This document shows positions 22,481 through 35,955 of a stretch of DNA of 64,000 nucleotides, piece after piece. Within the stretch, counting starts at the first letter, position 1, and the number at the start of each line of letters is the position of its first letter. The DNA comes from Dipteris shenzhenensis (lineage: Eukaryota > Polypodiophyta > Polypodiopsida > Gleicheniales). The notes beneath the pieces are model-generated. The model saw only the letters and a list, made by a program, of their open reading frames with translations. It was not told the origin of the DNA and made no database searches. The position numbers were made by a program, and so were the translations under genes. The stretch lies in NCBI GenBank assembly GCA_047967505.1, contig CM106539.1. The stretch is one strand, 5' to 3'.

Positions 22481-24041
22481 ATGTTAGACATGGGATCACG
22501 TCGCTCATCCGACGAGTACGGACAGCCTCGCAGGAGGAGAGCTCACGATCTATATGCTCCAGAGGACTTTGATTCCTCTCAGGCGACTACCCCGAGGACT
22601 ACCCCTGGTCCGACTCCTCTCGGACCTAGCACTACGACTACCCCTGCCGACTCCTCTTCCACATAGCACTACGACTACCCCTCGGGGAACTCCTTTGCTA
22701 GCCGCGCATGGCTCTGTCGGGAGTCCCGATGAGTTTGTAGCACAGATGAGCGATGAGGAGGCAGCGAGATTCTTCTCTCTGCTCTCTCAGAGGACCTCAT
22801 CAATTCCTTCCCCTACACCGACAGGTGGATGTACTGCCCAGCCATCCCCTCGCGCCCCTTCGACCGTGGGATCATCACCTGCGCATGCCTCTCGCAAGGG
22901 AAGGAAGAGTAGGATGGGTGGCTCATGTTGTGCTGACTCGAGAGATGTAGACGAGTCAGCACACTCACGCTCCTTTAGGTCTCCACTTGGTCCGGAGACA
23001 CAGTATCAGTCAGGCCCCTTTCCCTCTCCTACTCCCACTGCTACTCCTCGCTCTGGAAGCGCTCGCATAGCTTCCACTCCTTCAGACTCTGCTACCGTCA
23101 GTCCCCCTTACTCATCAGGGGATCTCTCCTATCAAATCACATCTGCCGGAGAGATAATAGAAGATAAAAAGGACAAAGCAGTGATGGCTGCCATGAGAAG
23201 GTTGATGAGTCATCACTTCAAGAGCGGCATAAATACTGATTGGCGGTATCAAGATGCCTAAAAGAAGTAGGCAGTGATCGATGAGTTAAAACAAAGATAC
23301 CCTAATCCGCCAAATGTGGAGTTTAATGATGATTATATATATGCGAGAGCGCATGGGTTTGGTCCTGAAGCATCGTAGATCAACCTTGCGTACTTCCATC
23401 ACAAAGGAGTTGGCTAAACCTAGCTAGGCAGACAAAGCTGATTGGAAGTACTTCAAGAAGCAACATAGGGACCATCCCGAAATGTTCGAGGGTCAGAGGA
23501 GGGCTGCGAAGAGATGGCTGGACATCGTAGGTACTTCGCACTTTGGTGCAGGCAGACGGTATGCGTTTGAGGCAACCGTGGTAAGTCTACTTCTTCTCAT
23601 TTAATGTATTGTTCTATTTGTTTTACTACATATTACATGCACTTTAGCTAACTCTACTCTCGTAAATTGGATCCACAGCAAGCTGCAATGGGTCGTCTTC
23701 CTACAGATGCAGAGACACGACGTGCATTTCGGATAGGAACAAAGCCGTGGTTCATTGAGCAAGAGGCAATGGGAGCGACGGTCGATTGGGCTGAGGTGGC
23801 TGCTCGCACGGTATAAGTTTACTCCTACTTGTAATCTCTCTTTTTAATTTAAGTTTCAATCTAATTTTTTATTTATATGGTTCACTCTTAGGGTCAAAGC
23901 TCAAGCATCCCATCATCGGAGGCGAGCGATCAATAGGGCCAAGGATCAAACGCAGGAGGCGAGGACGAGGGAGAAGACGCAGGTGTCGAGGACCAAGGAA
24001 CAGGCCAACAAGATGAGGATGATTCGGATTCGGATGAGTAG
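22481..24041 (+). pseudogene. Decayed right-arm copy of the CACTA-linked gene, copy 1
   Basis: It has the same frameshift and stop codons as copy 0. The first frame ends at 22666 and the second stretch ends at 23261. Intron 1 is 2 bp shorter than in copy 0 (one TA lost from a short TA run). It starts MLDMGSRRSS as in copies 0 and 4. Confidence 0.85.
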
Positions 24042-24251
24042 TAGTGGTAGTAGCATTTTGTATATCCGCTCATTTGAGCAATTTTATATCGCCCTTTCGA
24101 AAGGGTAATTTTGTTACAAACACTGTTGTATATGTCCGACATGTATATGCTTTTGTTACTCATCATTTCACAAGAACAATTTTGTATCACCTTGCAAGCA
24201 AGGGAAATTTTGTTATAAAAAACTTTCTTTTGTAATTACAAAAAAAAAAAA

Positions 24252-24306
24252 GGATTAGTGGGGCTAAACAGGGCCAAAAGGAAGCCCTGTTTAGCCCCAC
24301 TAACCC
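24252..24306. repeat. 55 bp hairpin, right arm, copy 1
   Basis: It has the same stem mismatch as copy 0. Confidence 0.8.
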
Positions 24307-24327
24307 CTTTTTTTTACTTCTGTTAAT

Positions 24328-24578
24328 CGTTGCTATATAGCGACGTTTACTAGTGTCGCTATATAGCGACGATTAACAGTGTCACTATATAGCAACGTTT
24401 GCATCGTCGCTATATAGCGACGTTTGCCAGAGTCGCTATATAGCGACGCTTTATAGCGACGGTCCTTTTTCGACGCTTTTAGCGACACTTATAGCGACGT
24501 TTGCGCCCGTGAAAAAAAAAAAATTTAATGTAAAAAGCATCGGTATTTTTGTCGGAAAATGGCCTATGCCTTGTAGTG
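24328..24578. repeat. Right terminal region of CACTA copy 1
   Basis: The five-palindrome array is 24328-24447 and the TIR is 24551-24578; it has the same damaged palindromes as copy 0. Confidence 0.85.
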
Positions 24579-24848
24579 TTGGAAAGAGAATATCGTGTCT
24601 GTTTAACCTTTTGGCACTGCTTTTAGATCACATCAAACAACAATAATTAGTGTTCTTGACTTGTGTGTGAGACAACTCTTAATAGAGGGGGAGTGTAGAA
24701 AGGAGCAAGGGAGGGACCTATCCGAGATAATGACACAGGGATTGGAAGTCTGCGACTGAGAGGGACAAAGCCTGTGAGACAATGAGAGAGATTGGAGACG
24801 TCAAGAGAGACTACAAATAGAAAGATATTGGAGACATCGAGAGACATT

Positions 24849-24899
<51 letters not shown>

Positions 24900-25289
24900 A
24901 CGTCTCTAAAAGGCCAAATGGCCTATGAGACTAAAACAATTGATACATCTTCTAGTGTTGTCTCATCAAAGAGAACAACAAAATAAATAAGCTGAAAGCT
25001 GAGAGCTACTAAAGGTTCTTACAGTCAAAGGGACTGCAAGTGACCCAAAACTAATGAAATACCAAGCAAGTATTCTAAAAAGTACCAATTGATCAGCATA
25101 GGCAGAAAGCTAATCAATAGAAAGGTTACACTCTTCTCATGTCAAAAATCCCAATCATGGGCAGCTTTAGGATCTCATAACTCGGTGCCACACGTTTCCG
25201 ATGTTTGGCAATGATGGCACAGATCCTCATCCAGAAATTAAAAATCCTCATTGTATTGATTAAAAATCCTCACGACTTCTACTAAGCTG

Positions 25290-25338
<49 letters not shown>

Positions 25339-26061
25339 ACTAGAGGGACATCGAGAAATTAAAAATCCTCATTGTATTGATTGGAGATCATAGAATCCTC
25401 AATGTGGGGGGAAGAAGGGCCTCTTTTTGCAAAATACTACTATACTATTTAGTACTAAATGGCTTCTCAAAACTCTACCATTTTTTGCCAAAAAGAGTAC
25501 CTTTTACATACACCGTAGCGTGCTTTCACCCAACTTAATGTTGTTACTTGCCATAATTTTTTTTAAAAGAATGGTCCATAGTCTAATTGAAAAGAATTCA
25601 AAAAAGGAAGGAGAGCCTGGGAAGGAGGGGATAAAGAGGAGATTGATTAATGAGGATTTCCCTCAATTTATGATGGGAGGGACCCTGTTCCCTCTTATTT
25701 ATAAGGGTATGAACCCACTCATTTTATGTTTTTCACAAAATCCTCAAGAGCTTAATGGAAAGACCATATGAGCTCTCAAGAAATTACTTTCTAAAGGCCC
25801 TTAATATCAATAAATTATTCCATAGACATAAACTCACATAAAGAGAAAGAATGCAGTAGGCAAAACATTTTAGGTACCCTTCAATCCATGCTCTAGTCTA
25901 GAATATTGATTCAAGATATCTACCACCTTCTAGTGCCCTTGATCAAAGTATGATCCATACTCTATGTGTGGCAAGCTCCATATGTGTCAAAAATGCAAAA
26001 ATTTTTCAGCATCTAGAGCAAAGCTGAATAAACCCATGTAAAAATTGAAATTTGGTATGGA
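24579..26061. other. Inter-element spacer 1 (1483 bp)
   Basis: It is the same sequence as spacer 0 with a longer second GA tract. GA tracts are at 24854-24896 and 25293-25336. The first base triplet is TTG and the last is GGA, as in every spacer. Confidence 0.7.
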
Positions 26062-26361
26062 CACTACAAGGCATAGGCCATTTTCCGACGGAAATACCGA
26101 CGCTTTTTACATTAAAAATTTTTTTTTTCACGGCGCAAAGGTCGCTATAAAAGTCGTTAAAATCATCGGAAAAGGAGCGTCGCTATAAACCGTCGCTATA
26201 TAGCGACGCTGTTAATCGTCGCTATATAGCGACGATGCAAACGTCGCTATATAGCGACGATGCAAACGTCGCTATATAGCGACTCTGATAATCGTCGCTA
26301 TATAGCGACACTGGTAAACGTCGCTATATAGCGACACTGGTAAACGTCGCTATATAGCGAT
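26062..26361. repeat. Left terminal region of CACTA copy 2
   Basis: The TIR is 26062-26089 and the seven-palindrome array is 26191-26361. Confidence 0.85.
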
Positions 26362-26383
26362 GATTAACAGAAGTTTAAAAAAA

Positions 26384-26438
26384 GGGTTAGTGGGGCTAAA
26401 CAGGGCTTCCTTTTGGCTCTGTTTAGCCCCACTAACCC
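26384..26438. repeat. 55 bp hairpin, left, copy 2
   Basis: It has the same stem and loop as in copy 1. Confidence 0.8.
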
Positions 26439-26638
26439 TTTTTTTTTTTTTGTAATTACAAAAGAAAGTTTTTTATAACAAAATTTCCCTTGCTTGCAGG
26501 GTGATACAAAATTGTTCTTGTGAACGATGAGGAAGAAATGCATATACATATACAACTGTGTTTGAAACAAAATTACCCTGTGAAAGGGCGATACAAAATT
26601 GCTCTAACGAGCGGATATACAAAATGCTACTACCACTA

Positions 26639-28223
26639 CTAATCCGAATCCGAATCCGAATCGTCTTGTTGGGCTGTTCCTTGGTCCTCGGCACCTGCAT
26701 CTTCTCCCTCGTCCCCGACACCTGCGTCTTCTCCCTCGTCATCGGCACCTACGTCCGATCCTTGCCCGTGTTGATCGCTCGTCTCTGATGATGGGACGCT
26801 TGAGCTTTGACCCTAAGAGTGAACCATATAAATCGAAAATTAGATTGGAACTTAAATTAAAAAGTGAGATTACAAGTAGGAGTAAACTTATACCGTGCGA
26901 GCAGCCACCTCAGCCCAATCGACTTTCGCTCCCATTGCCTCTTGCTCAATGAACCACGGCTTGGTTTCTATCCGAAATGCGCGCCGCGTCTCTGCATCCG
27001 TAGGAAGACGACCCATCGCAGCTTGCTGTGGATCCAATTTACGAGAGTTAGAGTTAGCTAAAGTGCATGTAATATGTAAGTAAAACAAATAGAACAATAC
27101 ATTAAATGGAAAGAAGTAAACTTACCACGGTTGCCTCGAATGCATACCGACCGCCTGCACCAAAGTGTGAAGTACCTACGACATCCAGCCGTCTCTTCGC
27201 AGCCCTCCTCTGACCCTCGAACATTTTGGGATGGTCCCTATGTTGCTTCTTGAAGTACTTCCAATCAGCTTTGTCTGCCCAGCTGGGTTTAGCCAACCCC
27301 TTTGTAATGGAAGTACGCATGGTTGATCTGCGATGCTTTAGGACCAAACCCATGCACTCGAGCATATAACTATTATTAAACTCCACATTTGGCGGATTAG
27401 GATATCTTTGTTTTAACTCATCGATCACCGCCTGCTTCTTTTGGGCATCTTGATACCGCCAATCGATATTTATGCCGCTCTTGAAGTGATGACTCATCAA
27501 CCGCCTCATGGCGGCCATCACTGCTTTGCCCTTTTTGTCTTCTATTATCTCTCCGGCAGATGTGATTTGATAGGAGAGATCCCCTAATGAGTAAGGGGGA
27601 CTGACGGTAGCAGAGTCTGAAGGAGTGGAAGCTGCGCGACCGCTTCCGAATCGAGGAGTAGCTGTGGGAGTAGGAGAGGGAAAGGGACCTGACTGATACT
27701 GTGTCTCCGGACCAAGTGGAGACCTAAAGGAGCGTGAGTGTGCTGACTCGTCTACATCTCCTGAGTCAGCACAACATGAGCCGCCCATCCTACTCTTCCT
27801 TCCCTTGCGGGAGGCATGCGCAGGTGATGATCCCGCGGTCGAAGGGGCGCGAGGGGATGGCTGGGCTGTACGTCCACCCGTCGGTGTAGGGGAAGGAATT
27901 GCGGAGGTCCTCTGAGAGAGCAGAGAGAAGAATCTCGCTGCCTCCTCATCGCTCATCTGCGCTACAAACTCGTCGGGAGTCCCAACAAAGCCATGCGCGG
28001 CTAGCAAAGGAGTCCCCTGAGGGGTAGTCGCAGTGCTACGTGGAAGAGGGGTCGGACCAGGGGTAGTCACAGTGCTAGGACCGAGAGGAGTCGGACCAGG
28101 GGTAGTCCTCGGGGTAGTCGCCTGAGAGGAATCAAAGTCCTCTGGAGCATATAGATCGTGAGCTCTCCTCCTGCGAGGCTGTCCGTACTCGTCCGATGAG
28201 CGACGTGATCCCATGTCTAACAT
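26639..28223 (-). CDS. CACTA-linked plant-transposase-like protein, left arm, copy 2
   Basis: Exons are 28223-27126, 27025-26894 and 26812-26639. The 467-residue product and both introns match copy 1. The retained open frame in every unit of the array contrasts with the broken right-arm copy. Confidence 0.75.
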
Positions 28224-28498
28224 AGACACAAACACGAAAACAGAAAACAAATAAACAAACATGAGCATTCTCATAGGCATAGGCATAGGCAAGAAGAAAG
28301 AAGAGGGAAAGGAAAGAAGAGGGAAAGGAAAGAGGGAAAGAAGAGGGAAAGATAAGAGGGAAAGAAGATGTAAAGGAAAGAAAAGAATGAGAATGAGGAA
28401 ATAGAGAATGAGAGAAGGGGAAAGAGATGAGGGAAAATAGAGAAGGAGAGAAGGGGGAAATGAGAGAAGGGGGAAATAGAGTGGGAAATAGAGAATGA

Positions 28499-31043
28499 GC
28501 TTATGCAAAAATAGAGAATGAGCATAAGCTCCTCTCATTCTCTATTTCCGCATAAGCTCCTTCTCTTTTTCCGCATGAGCTTATGCTTATGCTCATCGGT
28601 GAGCATGAGCTTATGCTCATGTTTCCGCATATGCGGAAATAGAGAAGGAGAGAAGCATAAGCTTCTCTCATTCTCTATTTCCGCATATGCTCAAGAAAAA
28701 GAGAAAGAGAAAGAGCTTATGCGGAAAAAGAGAAAGAGCTTATGCGGAAACTCATTCTCTATTTCCGCATAAGCTCCTTCTCTTTTTCCGCATGAGCTTA
28801 TGCGGATGCTCATGGGTGAGCATGAGCTTATGCTCATGTTTCCGCATATGCTCACGCATATGCAGAAAGAGAGAAGGAGCTTATGCGGAAAAAGAGAATG
28901 AGAGAAGCATAAGCTTCTCTCATTCTCTATTTCTGCATAAGCTCTTGCGGAAACTTACGCATAAGCTCATGCTCATGCATGAGCATAAGCATGAGCTTAT
29001 GCTTATGCTTATGCTTAAGCATAAGCATAAGCATAAGCTCATGCTTATGCTCATGCGGATATAGAGAAGGAGCTTATGCGGAAAGAGAGAAGGAGCTCAT
29101 GCGGAAAGAGAGAAGGAGCTTATGCTCATGCGGAAATAGAGAAGGAGCTTATGCGGAAAAAGAGAATGAGAGAAGCATAAGCTTCTCTCATTCTCTATTT
29201 CCGCATAAGCTTATGCGGAAACTTACGCATAAGCTCATGCTCATGCATGAGCATAAGCTCATGAGCATATGAGCATGAGCTTATGCTTACTTACGCATAA
29301 GCTCATGCTCATGCATGAGCATAAGCATGAGCTTATGCTTATGCTTATGCATAAGCATAAGCATAAGCTCATGCTTATGATCATGCGGATATAGAGAAGG
29401 AGCTTATGCGGAAAGAGAGAAGGAGCTCATGTGGAAACTTGCGGAAACTTGCGCATAAGCTTATGCGGAAACTTGCGCATAAGCTCATGCTCATGCATGA
29501 GCATAAGCATGAGCTTATGCTTATGCTTATGCTTAAGCATAAGCATAAGCATAAGCTCATGCGGAAATAGAGAAGGAGCTTATGCGGAATGAGAGAAGGA
29601 GCTTATGCGGAAAAAGAGAATGAGAGAAGCATAAGCTTCTCTCATTCTCTATTTCCGCATAAGCTTATGCGGAAACTTGCGCATAAGCTCATGCTCATGC
29701 ATGAGCATAAGCTCATGCTCATGCATGAGCATAAGCTCATGCTCATGCATGAGCATAAGCTCATGCTTATGCTCATGCGGATATAGAGAAGGAGCTTATG
29801 CGGAAAGAGAGAAGGAGCTCATGCGGAAACTTGCGGAAACTTGTGCATAAGCTTATGCGGAAACTTGCGCATAAGCTCATGCTCATGCATGAGCATAAGC
29901 ATGAGCTTATGCTTATGCTTATGCTTAAGCATAAGCATAAGCATAAGCTCATGCTTATGCTCATGCGGAAATAGAGAAGGAGCTTATGCGGAATGAGAGA
30001 AGGAGCTCATGCGGAAACTTGCGGAAACTTGCGCATAAGCTTATGCGGAAACTTGCGCATAAGCTCATGCTTATGCTCATGCGGAAATAGAGAAGGAGCT
30101 TATGCGGAATGAGAGAAGGAGCTCATGCGGAAACTTGCGGAAACTTGCGCATAAGCTTATGCAGAAACTTGCGCATAAGCTCATGCTCATGCGGAAATAG
30201 AGAAGGAGCTTATGCGGAATGAGAGAAGGAGCTTATGCGGAAAAAGAGAATGAGAGAAGCATAAGCTTCTCTCATTCTCTATTTCTGCATAAGCTTAATC
30301 GGAAACTTACGCATAAGCTCATGCTCATGCGGAAATAGAGAAGGAGCTTATGCGGAATGAGAGAAGGAGCTTATGCGGAAAAAGAGAATGAGAGAAGCAT
30401 AAGCTTCTCTCATTCTCTATTTCCGCATAAGCTTATGCGGAAACTTACGCATAAGCTCATGCTCATGCATGAGCATAAGCTCATGCGGATATAGAGAAGG
30501 AGCTTATGCGGAAAGAGAGAAGGAGCTCATGTGGAAACTTGCGGAAACTTGCACATAAGCTTATGCGGAAACTTGCGCATAAGCTCATGCTCATGCATGA
30601 GCATAAGCTCATGCTTATGCTCATGCGGAAATAGAGAAGGAGCTTATGCGGAATGAGAGAAGGAGCTTATGCGGAAAAAGAGAATGAGAGAAGCATAAGC
30701 TTCTCTCATTCTCTATTTCCGCATAAGCTTAATCGGAAACTTACGCATAAGCTCATACTCATGAATGAGCATAAGCATGAGCTTATGGTTATGCTTATGC
30801 TTAAGCATAAGCATAAGCATAAGCTCATGCTTATGCTCATTCGGAAATAGAGAAGGAGCTTATGCAGAATGAGAGAAGGAGCTCATGCGGAAACTTGCGG
30901 AAACTTGCGCATAAGCTTATGCGGAAACTTGCGCATAAGCTCATGCTCATGCATGAGCTTATGCTCATGCGGAAATAGAGAAGGAGCTTATGCGGAATGA
31001 GAGAAGGAGCTTATGCGAAAAAAGAGAATGAGAGAAGCATAAG
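28499..31043. repeat. Left word-repeat block, copy 2 (2545 bp)
   Basis: It has the same length and arrangement as copy 1, including the triplicated segment at about 29688-29760. Confidence 0.9.
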
Positions 31044-31467
31044 CACCATTTCGTCCAACCTCTGTGCTGGACCTTCTTTGGTATATGAGCTTTCTTTTGC
31101 TTCAGAAAGCCCTCTTTTCCTTGCTTTGAAGAGTGAGCTACAAGCCCTCCAAGTTCAGCTTTTCAGTTTTGACAGTTTTGGACAAGTTTTTGAAGATGAT
31201 GCTACATAAAATGCTACTCTAGCATTTCTGGTTTTTTGAAGCTTTCAATAACTTCAGTACAAGTTTTGTTTTGACTTGCTAGACCTGGTTCTGATTGGAA
31301 AATGTTTATTTCATCCACTTCTATGAAGCATGTAAGAAGAAGCATCATTGTTTGAAATCTAGTCACTACTATTTGCTACATTAAGTGCTCATATTTTGGA
31401 AGTCTTTCAGTTATTTTTGCCTTGTAAGAGAGATAGACACTGCCCAATATCTAGGTTAGACCCTCTC

Positions 31468-32298
31468 ATGGCTACCATATATAATCTTGAGAAGTTCAAT
31501 GGAAAGGGGTTCCATACATGGCAAATGAAGGTAAAATTTGCATTAATGCGGGAGAACTTATGGGGACTTGTCAAATCTACTCCTACCGCTTCTTCTACGG
31601 CCTCAAATGCTGGGGAATCTTCAGCTCCGACACGACCGGCAAGGGATCCAGCAAGAGAAGAAAAAGCATATGGTATAATTGCTTTAGCTTTGGGTGATGA
31701 TTACATACATCATATATCTGACTTGGAGTCTCCATCGGAAGCATGGCAGAAGCTAGATTTGATTTTTGGTGCAAGCTCTCATATTTCTAAACTATCACTT
31801 AAAATCTCTTTCTTTGAATTAAAGATGGCAAGTGATACTACTTTAGCTGCCCATGTCAACTATATGCGGAGTCTTATGACTCAGTTAGCTTCTATCAACT
31901 CTCCTATCACCCCTGATGATGCTATGGCAGTACTACTTAAGAGTATGCCTGAAAGCTTTGATCACATTGTAAGCACTTTGAAGAATCTTCCCAATCCAAA
32001 CCTTGAAGGCATTATCTCAGCTCTCCAAGAAGAAGAAAGACACATGGAGTTAAGGAAAGGCAATGACACTGCTTATGTTATGAAATTCCAGAAGGGCAAG
32101 TACTCTCCTTGCAATCACTGTGGAAAGACAAATCACCTTTCAAAGGACTGCTTCAAAGTTAATCCATGTAAGCACTGTGGCAAAAACAACCATAGTGAGA
32201 AGTTCTGCAGAGCCAAAGCAAAGACAGAAAATGCAAATCTACTTACAGTTAATGAGCCTCCACAAGATGAGGCATCCTTTGAAGATTATGCATTTTAA
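31468..32298 (+). CDS. Copia-type Gag, copy 2
   Basis: The translation is identical to copy 0. The alternative upstream ATG is at 31396. Confidence 0.9.
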   Translation: MATIYNLEKFNGKGFHTWQMKVKFALMRENLWGLVKSTPTASSTASNAGESSAPTRPARDPAREEKAYGIIALALGDDYIHHISDLESPSEAWQKLDLIFGASSHISKLSLKISFFELKMASDTTLAAHVNYMRSLMTQLASINSPITPDDAMAVLLKSMPESFDHIVSTLKNLPNPNLEGIISALQEEERHMELRKGNDTAYVMKFQKGKYSPCNHCGKTNHLSKDCFKVNPCKHCGKNNHSEKFCRAKAKTENANLLTVNEPPQDEASFEDYAF

Positions 32299-32670
32299 AT
32301 TATCTCTATGTATGCTCCAGATCACTCTTTTTATGTCAAGGTACTCAGCCTGGATAGTCCTCCAAAATGAATGAAAATAAATTATTGTGTGTTGTGTTTT
32401 GTGAACACCTCTGGTCACCTTATGATGTAGGCCATGTGTATGTTTGTTCCATGGTACCTCCTACAGACATTGTGTGCATGTACATGTCGGAGAGATAACC
32501 ATTGGAAGGTCTGTTTGTATCCCTTTCTGTTTACCTTACACCCAAGGAAACCCTTGCTAGCATGAGAACCTAGCCATAGATTTATCCTTGACCACCATGA
32601 GATGGCATGAGAAACTATGAGACTAGATGTATCCTTGACATAGCCTGAGGCATCTCCTTGAGGGGGGGTT

Positions 32671-32959
32671 TGTTGGGATATCTCAAGGTGTATGCCTCAG
32701 GCACACCTTATGTTTCTATGTGTGAGTGCTAGAGGCACAGTTAGGTGCCCACAAGCACAGTTAGGTGGTGGAAAAGCCACATAGGATGATTGAGTGAATC
32801 TAGGAGCAGATTGAGGAGATGATTGAGGAGCTTTGAGGTCATCAGTGATGTCAATGACCTTGTATGAGGTGCCTACTTAAGGACCTCTTTCTTCTTCATT
32901 CTATAAGCAAGTATTCTGAGTTTGTGTCCACTCTACTCTTTCTTTTCAGTATTCCAACA
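32671..32959 (+). repeat. 3' LTR of the gag-only retroelement, copy 2
   Basis: Ends and length are as in copy 0. Confidence 0.85.
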
Positions 32960-35807
32960 GCTCATGCATGAGCATGAGCTTATGCTTAAGTTTCCCCCTT
33001 CTTTATTTCTCTATTTCTGCATAAGCTTATGCTTATGCATGAGCTTATGCGGAAATAGAGAATGAGAGGAGCATAAGCTCATGCTTATGCTTCTCTCATT
33101 CTCTATTTCCGCATATGCTCCTTCTCTATTTCCGCATAAGCTCATGCATAAGCATGAGCTTATGCGGAAATAGAGAATGAGCCTTCTCTATTTCCGCATA
33201 AGCTCATTCTCTATTTCCGCGTAAGCTTCTCTCATTCTCTATTCCCGCATAAGCTTCTCTCATTCTCTATTTCTGCATATGCTCATTCTCTATTTCCACA
33301 TAAGCTCATGCATAAGCATGAGCTTATGCGGAAATAGAGAATGAGAGAAGCATAAGCATATGCTTCATGCTTATGCTTCTCTCCTTCTCTATTTCCGCAT
33401 AAGCTCATGCTTATGCATGAGCTTATGCGGAAATAGAGAAGGAGAGAAGCATAAGCTCATTCGCTTTCCCCCTTCTCTATTTCCCCCTTCTCTATTTCGC
33501 ATAAGCTCATGCTCATGCATGAGCATAAACATGAGCTTATGCTCATATGAGCTTATGCTTATGCTAATGCTTAAGCATAAGCATAAGCATAAGCTCATGC
33601 TTATGCTCATGCATGAGCATGAGCTTATGCTTAAGTTTCCGCATAAGCTTATGCGGAAATAGAGAATGAGAGAAGCTTATGCTTCTCTCATTCTCTATTT
33701 CCGCATAAGCTCATTCTCTATTTCCGCATAAGCATAAGCATGAGCTCATGCTTATGCTTATGCTTAAGCATAAGCATAAGCATAAGCTCATGCTTATGCT
33801 CATGCATGAGCATGAGCTTATGGTTAAGTTTCCGCATAAGCTTATGCTTATGCATGAGCTTATGCGGAAATAGAGAATGAGAGTATGCGGAAATAGAGAA
33901 TGAGAGAAGCTCTCTCATTCTCTATTTCCGCATAAGCATAAGCATGAGCTTATGCTCATGCATGAGCATGAGCTTATGCTTAAGTTTCCGCATAAGCTTA
34001 TGCTTATGCATGAGCCTATGCGGAAATAGAGAATGAGAGAAGCTTATGCTTCTCTCATTCTCTATTTTCGCATAAGCTCCTTCTCTATTTCCGCATAAGC
34101 TCATGCTTATGCATGAGCTTATGCGGAAATAGAGAATGAGAGAAGCATAAGCTCATTCTCTTTCCCCCTTCTCTATTTCCCCCTTCTCTATTTCGCATAA
34201 GCTCATGCTCATGCATGATCATAAGCATGAGCTTATGCTTATGCTTATGCTAATGCTAAGCATAAGCTCATGCTTATGCTCATCCATGAGCATGAGCTTA
34301 TGCTTAAGTTTCCCCCTTCTTTATTTCTCTATTTCCGCATAAGCTTATGCTTATGCATGAGCTTATGCGGAAATAGAGAATGAGACAAGCTTATGCTTCT
34401 CTCATTCTCTATTTCCGCATAGGCTCATTCTCTATTTCCGCATAAGCTCATGCTTATGCATGAGCTTATGCGGAAATAGAGAATGAGAGAAGCATAAGCT
34501 CATGCTTATGCTTCTCTCATTCTCTATTTCCGCATAAGCTTATGCTTATGCTTCCTATATTCCCTCTTTGGTCTCTTTCCCCCTTCTCTATTTCCCCCTT
34601 CTCTATTTTGCATAAGCTCAAGCTTATGCTTATGCTTATGCTAGCATAAGCATAAGCATAAGCATAAGCTCATGCTTATGCTCATGCGGAAATAGAAATG
34701 AGAGAAGCATTAGCTCATTCTCTTTCCCCCTTCTCTATTTCGCATAAGCTCATGCTCATGCATGAGCATAAGCATGAACTTATGCTTATGCGGAAATAGA
34801 GAATGAGCTTATGCAGAAATAGAGAATGAGAGAAGCATAAGCTTCTCTCATTCTCTATTTCCGCATAAGCTCATGCATAAGCATAAGCTTATGCGGAAAC
34901 TTAAGCATAACTCATGCTCATGCATGAGCATAAGCATGAGCTTATGCTTATGCGGAAATAGAGAATGAGAGAAGCATTTCCCCCTTCTCTCATTTCCCCC
35001 TTCTCTATTTCCCCCTTCTCTCCTTCTCTATTTCCGCATAAGCTCATGCTTATGCATGAGCTTATGCGGAAATAGAGAATGAGAGAAGCATAAGCATGAG
35101 CTTTTCTCCTTCTCTATTTCCGCATAAGCTCATTCTCTATTTTCGCATAAGCTTATGCTTATGCTTCTCTCATTCCCCCTCATCTCTTTCCCCCTTCTCT
35201 CATTTGCATAAGCTCATGCTCATGCATGAGCATAAGCATGAGCTTATGCTTATGCTTAAGTTTCCCCCTTCTTTATTTCTCTATTTCCGCATAAGCTTAT
35301 GCTTATGCATGAGCTTATGTGGAAATAGAGAATGAGAGAAGCATAAGCATGAGCTTATGCTTCTCTCCTTCTCTATTTCCGCATAAGCTCATTCTCTATT
35401 TCCGCATAAGCTTATGCTTATGCTTCTCTCATTCCCCCTCATCTCTTTCCCCCTTCTCTCATTCGCATAAGCTCATGCTCATGCATGAGCTTATGCTCAT
35501 GCTTATGCTCATGCATGAGCATGATCTTATGCTTAAGTTTCCTCCTTCTTTATTTCTCTATTTCCGCATAAGCTTATGCTTATGCATGAGCTTATGCGGA
35601 AATAGAGAGTGAGAGAAGCATCTATGCTTATGCATGAGCTTATGCGGAAATAGAGAGTGAGAGAAGCATCTATTTCCGCATAAGCTCATTCTCTATTTCC
35701 GCATAAGCTTATGCTTATGCTTCTCTCATTCCCCCTCATCTCTTTCCCCTTCTCTATTTCCCCCTTCTCTCATTCTCTATTTCCGTATAAGCATAAGCAT
35801 GAGCTTA
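32960..35807. repeat. Right word-repeat block, copy 2 (2848 bp)
   Basis: It has the same length and variants as copy 1. Confidence 0.9.
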
Positions 35808-35955
35808 TTCTCTCTAACTCTTATTCTCTATTTCCCTTTTCTTTCTCTTCTCTTTCCTTTCCCTCTTCTTTCCCTCTTTCCTTTCCCTCTTCTTCTTCTT
35901 GCCTATGCCTATGCTTATGTTTGTTTTTTTGTTTTTTGTTTTCGTGTTTGTGTCT

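Larger units (their letters stand above)
12587..24578. mobile_element. CACTA (En/Spm-like) element, copy 1, complete, 11992 bp
   Basis: It begins CACTACAAGGCATAGG and ends in the reverse complement; the perfect TIR is 28 bp (12587-12614 and 24551-24578), and similarity continues inward well beyond it. CACTA ends, subterminal short repeats and a linked plant-transposase-like gene are hallmarks of the CACTA superfamily. Unusually, both halves carry the same gene with its 3' end pointing to the nearest TIR, so both termini are 3'-type ends and the arms (about 12587-15020 and 22333-24578) form a large inverted repeat. No TNPD/TNP2-type catalytic transposase is encoded, so mobility would need help from another element. 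The flanking trinucleotides are GGA (left) and TTG (right), so no 3 bp target-site duplication is visible. Confidence 0.9.
31044..32959 (+). mobile_element. Gag-only Copia-type remnant, copy 2
   Basis: Length and structure are the same as in copy 1. Confidence 0.8.
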
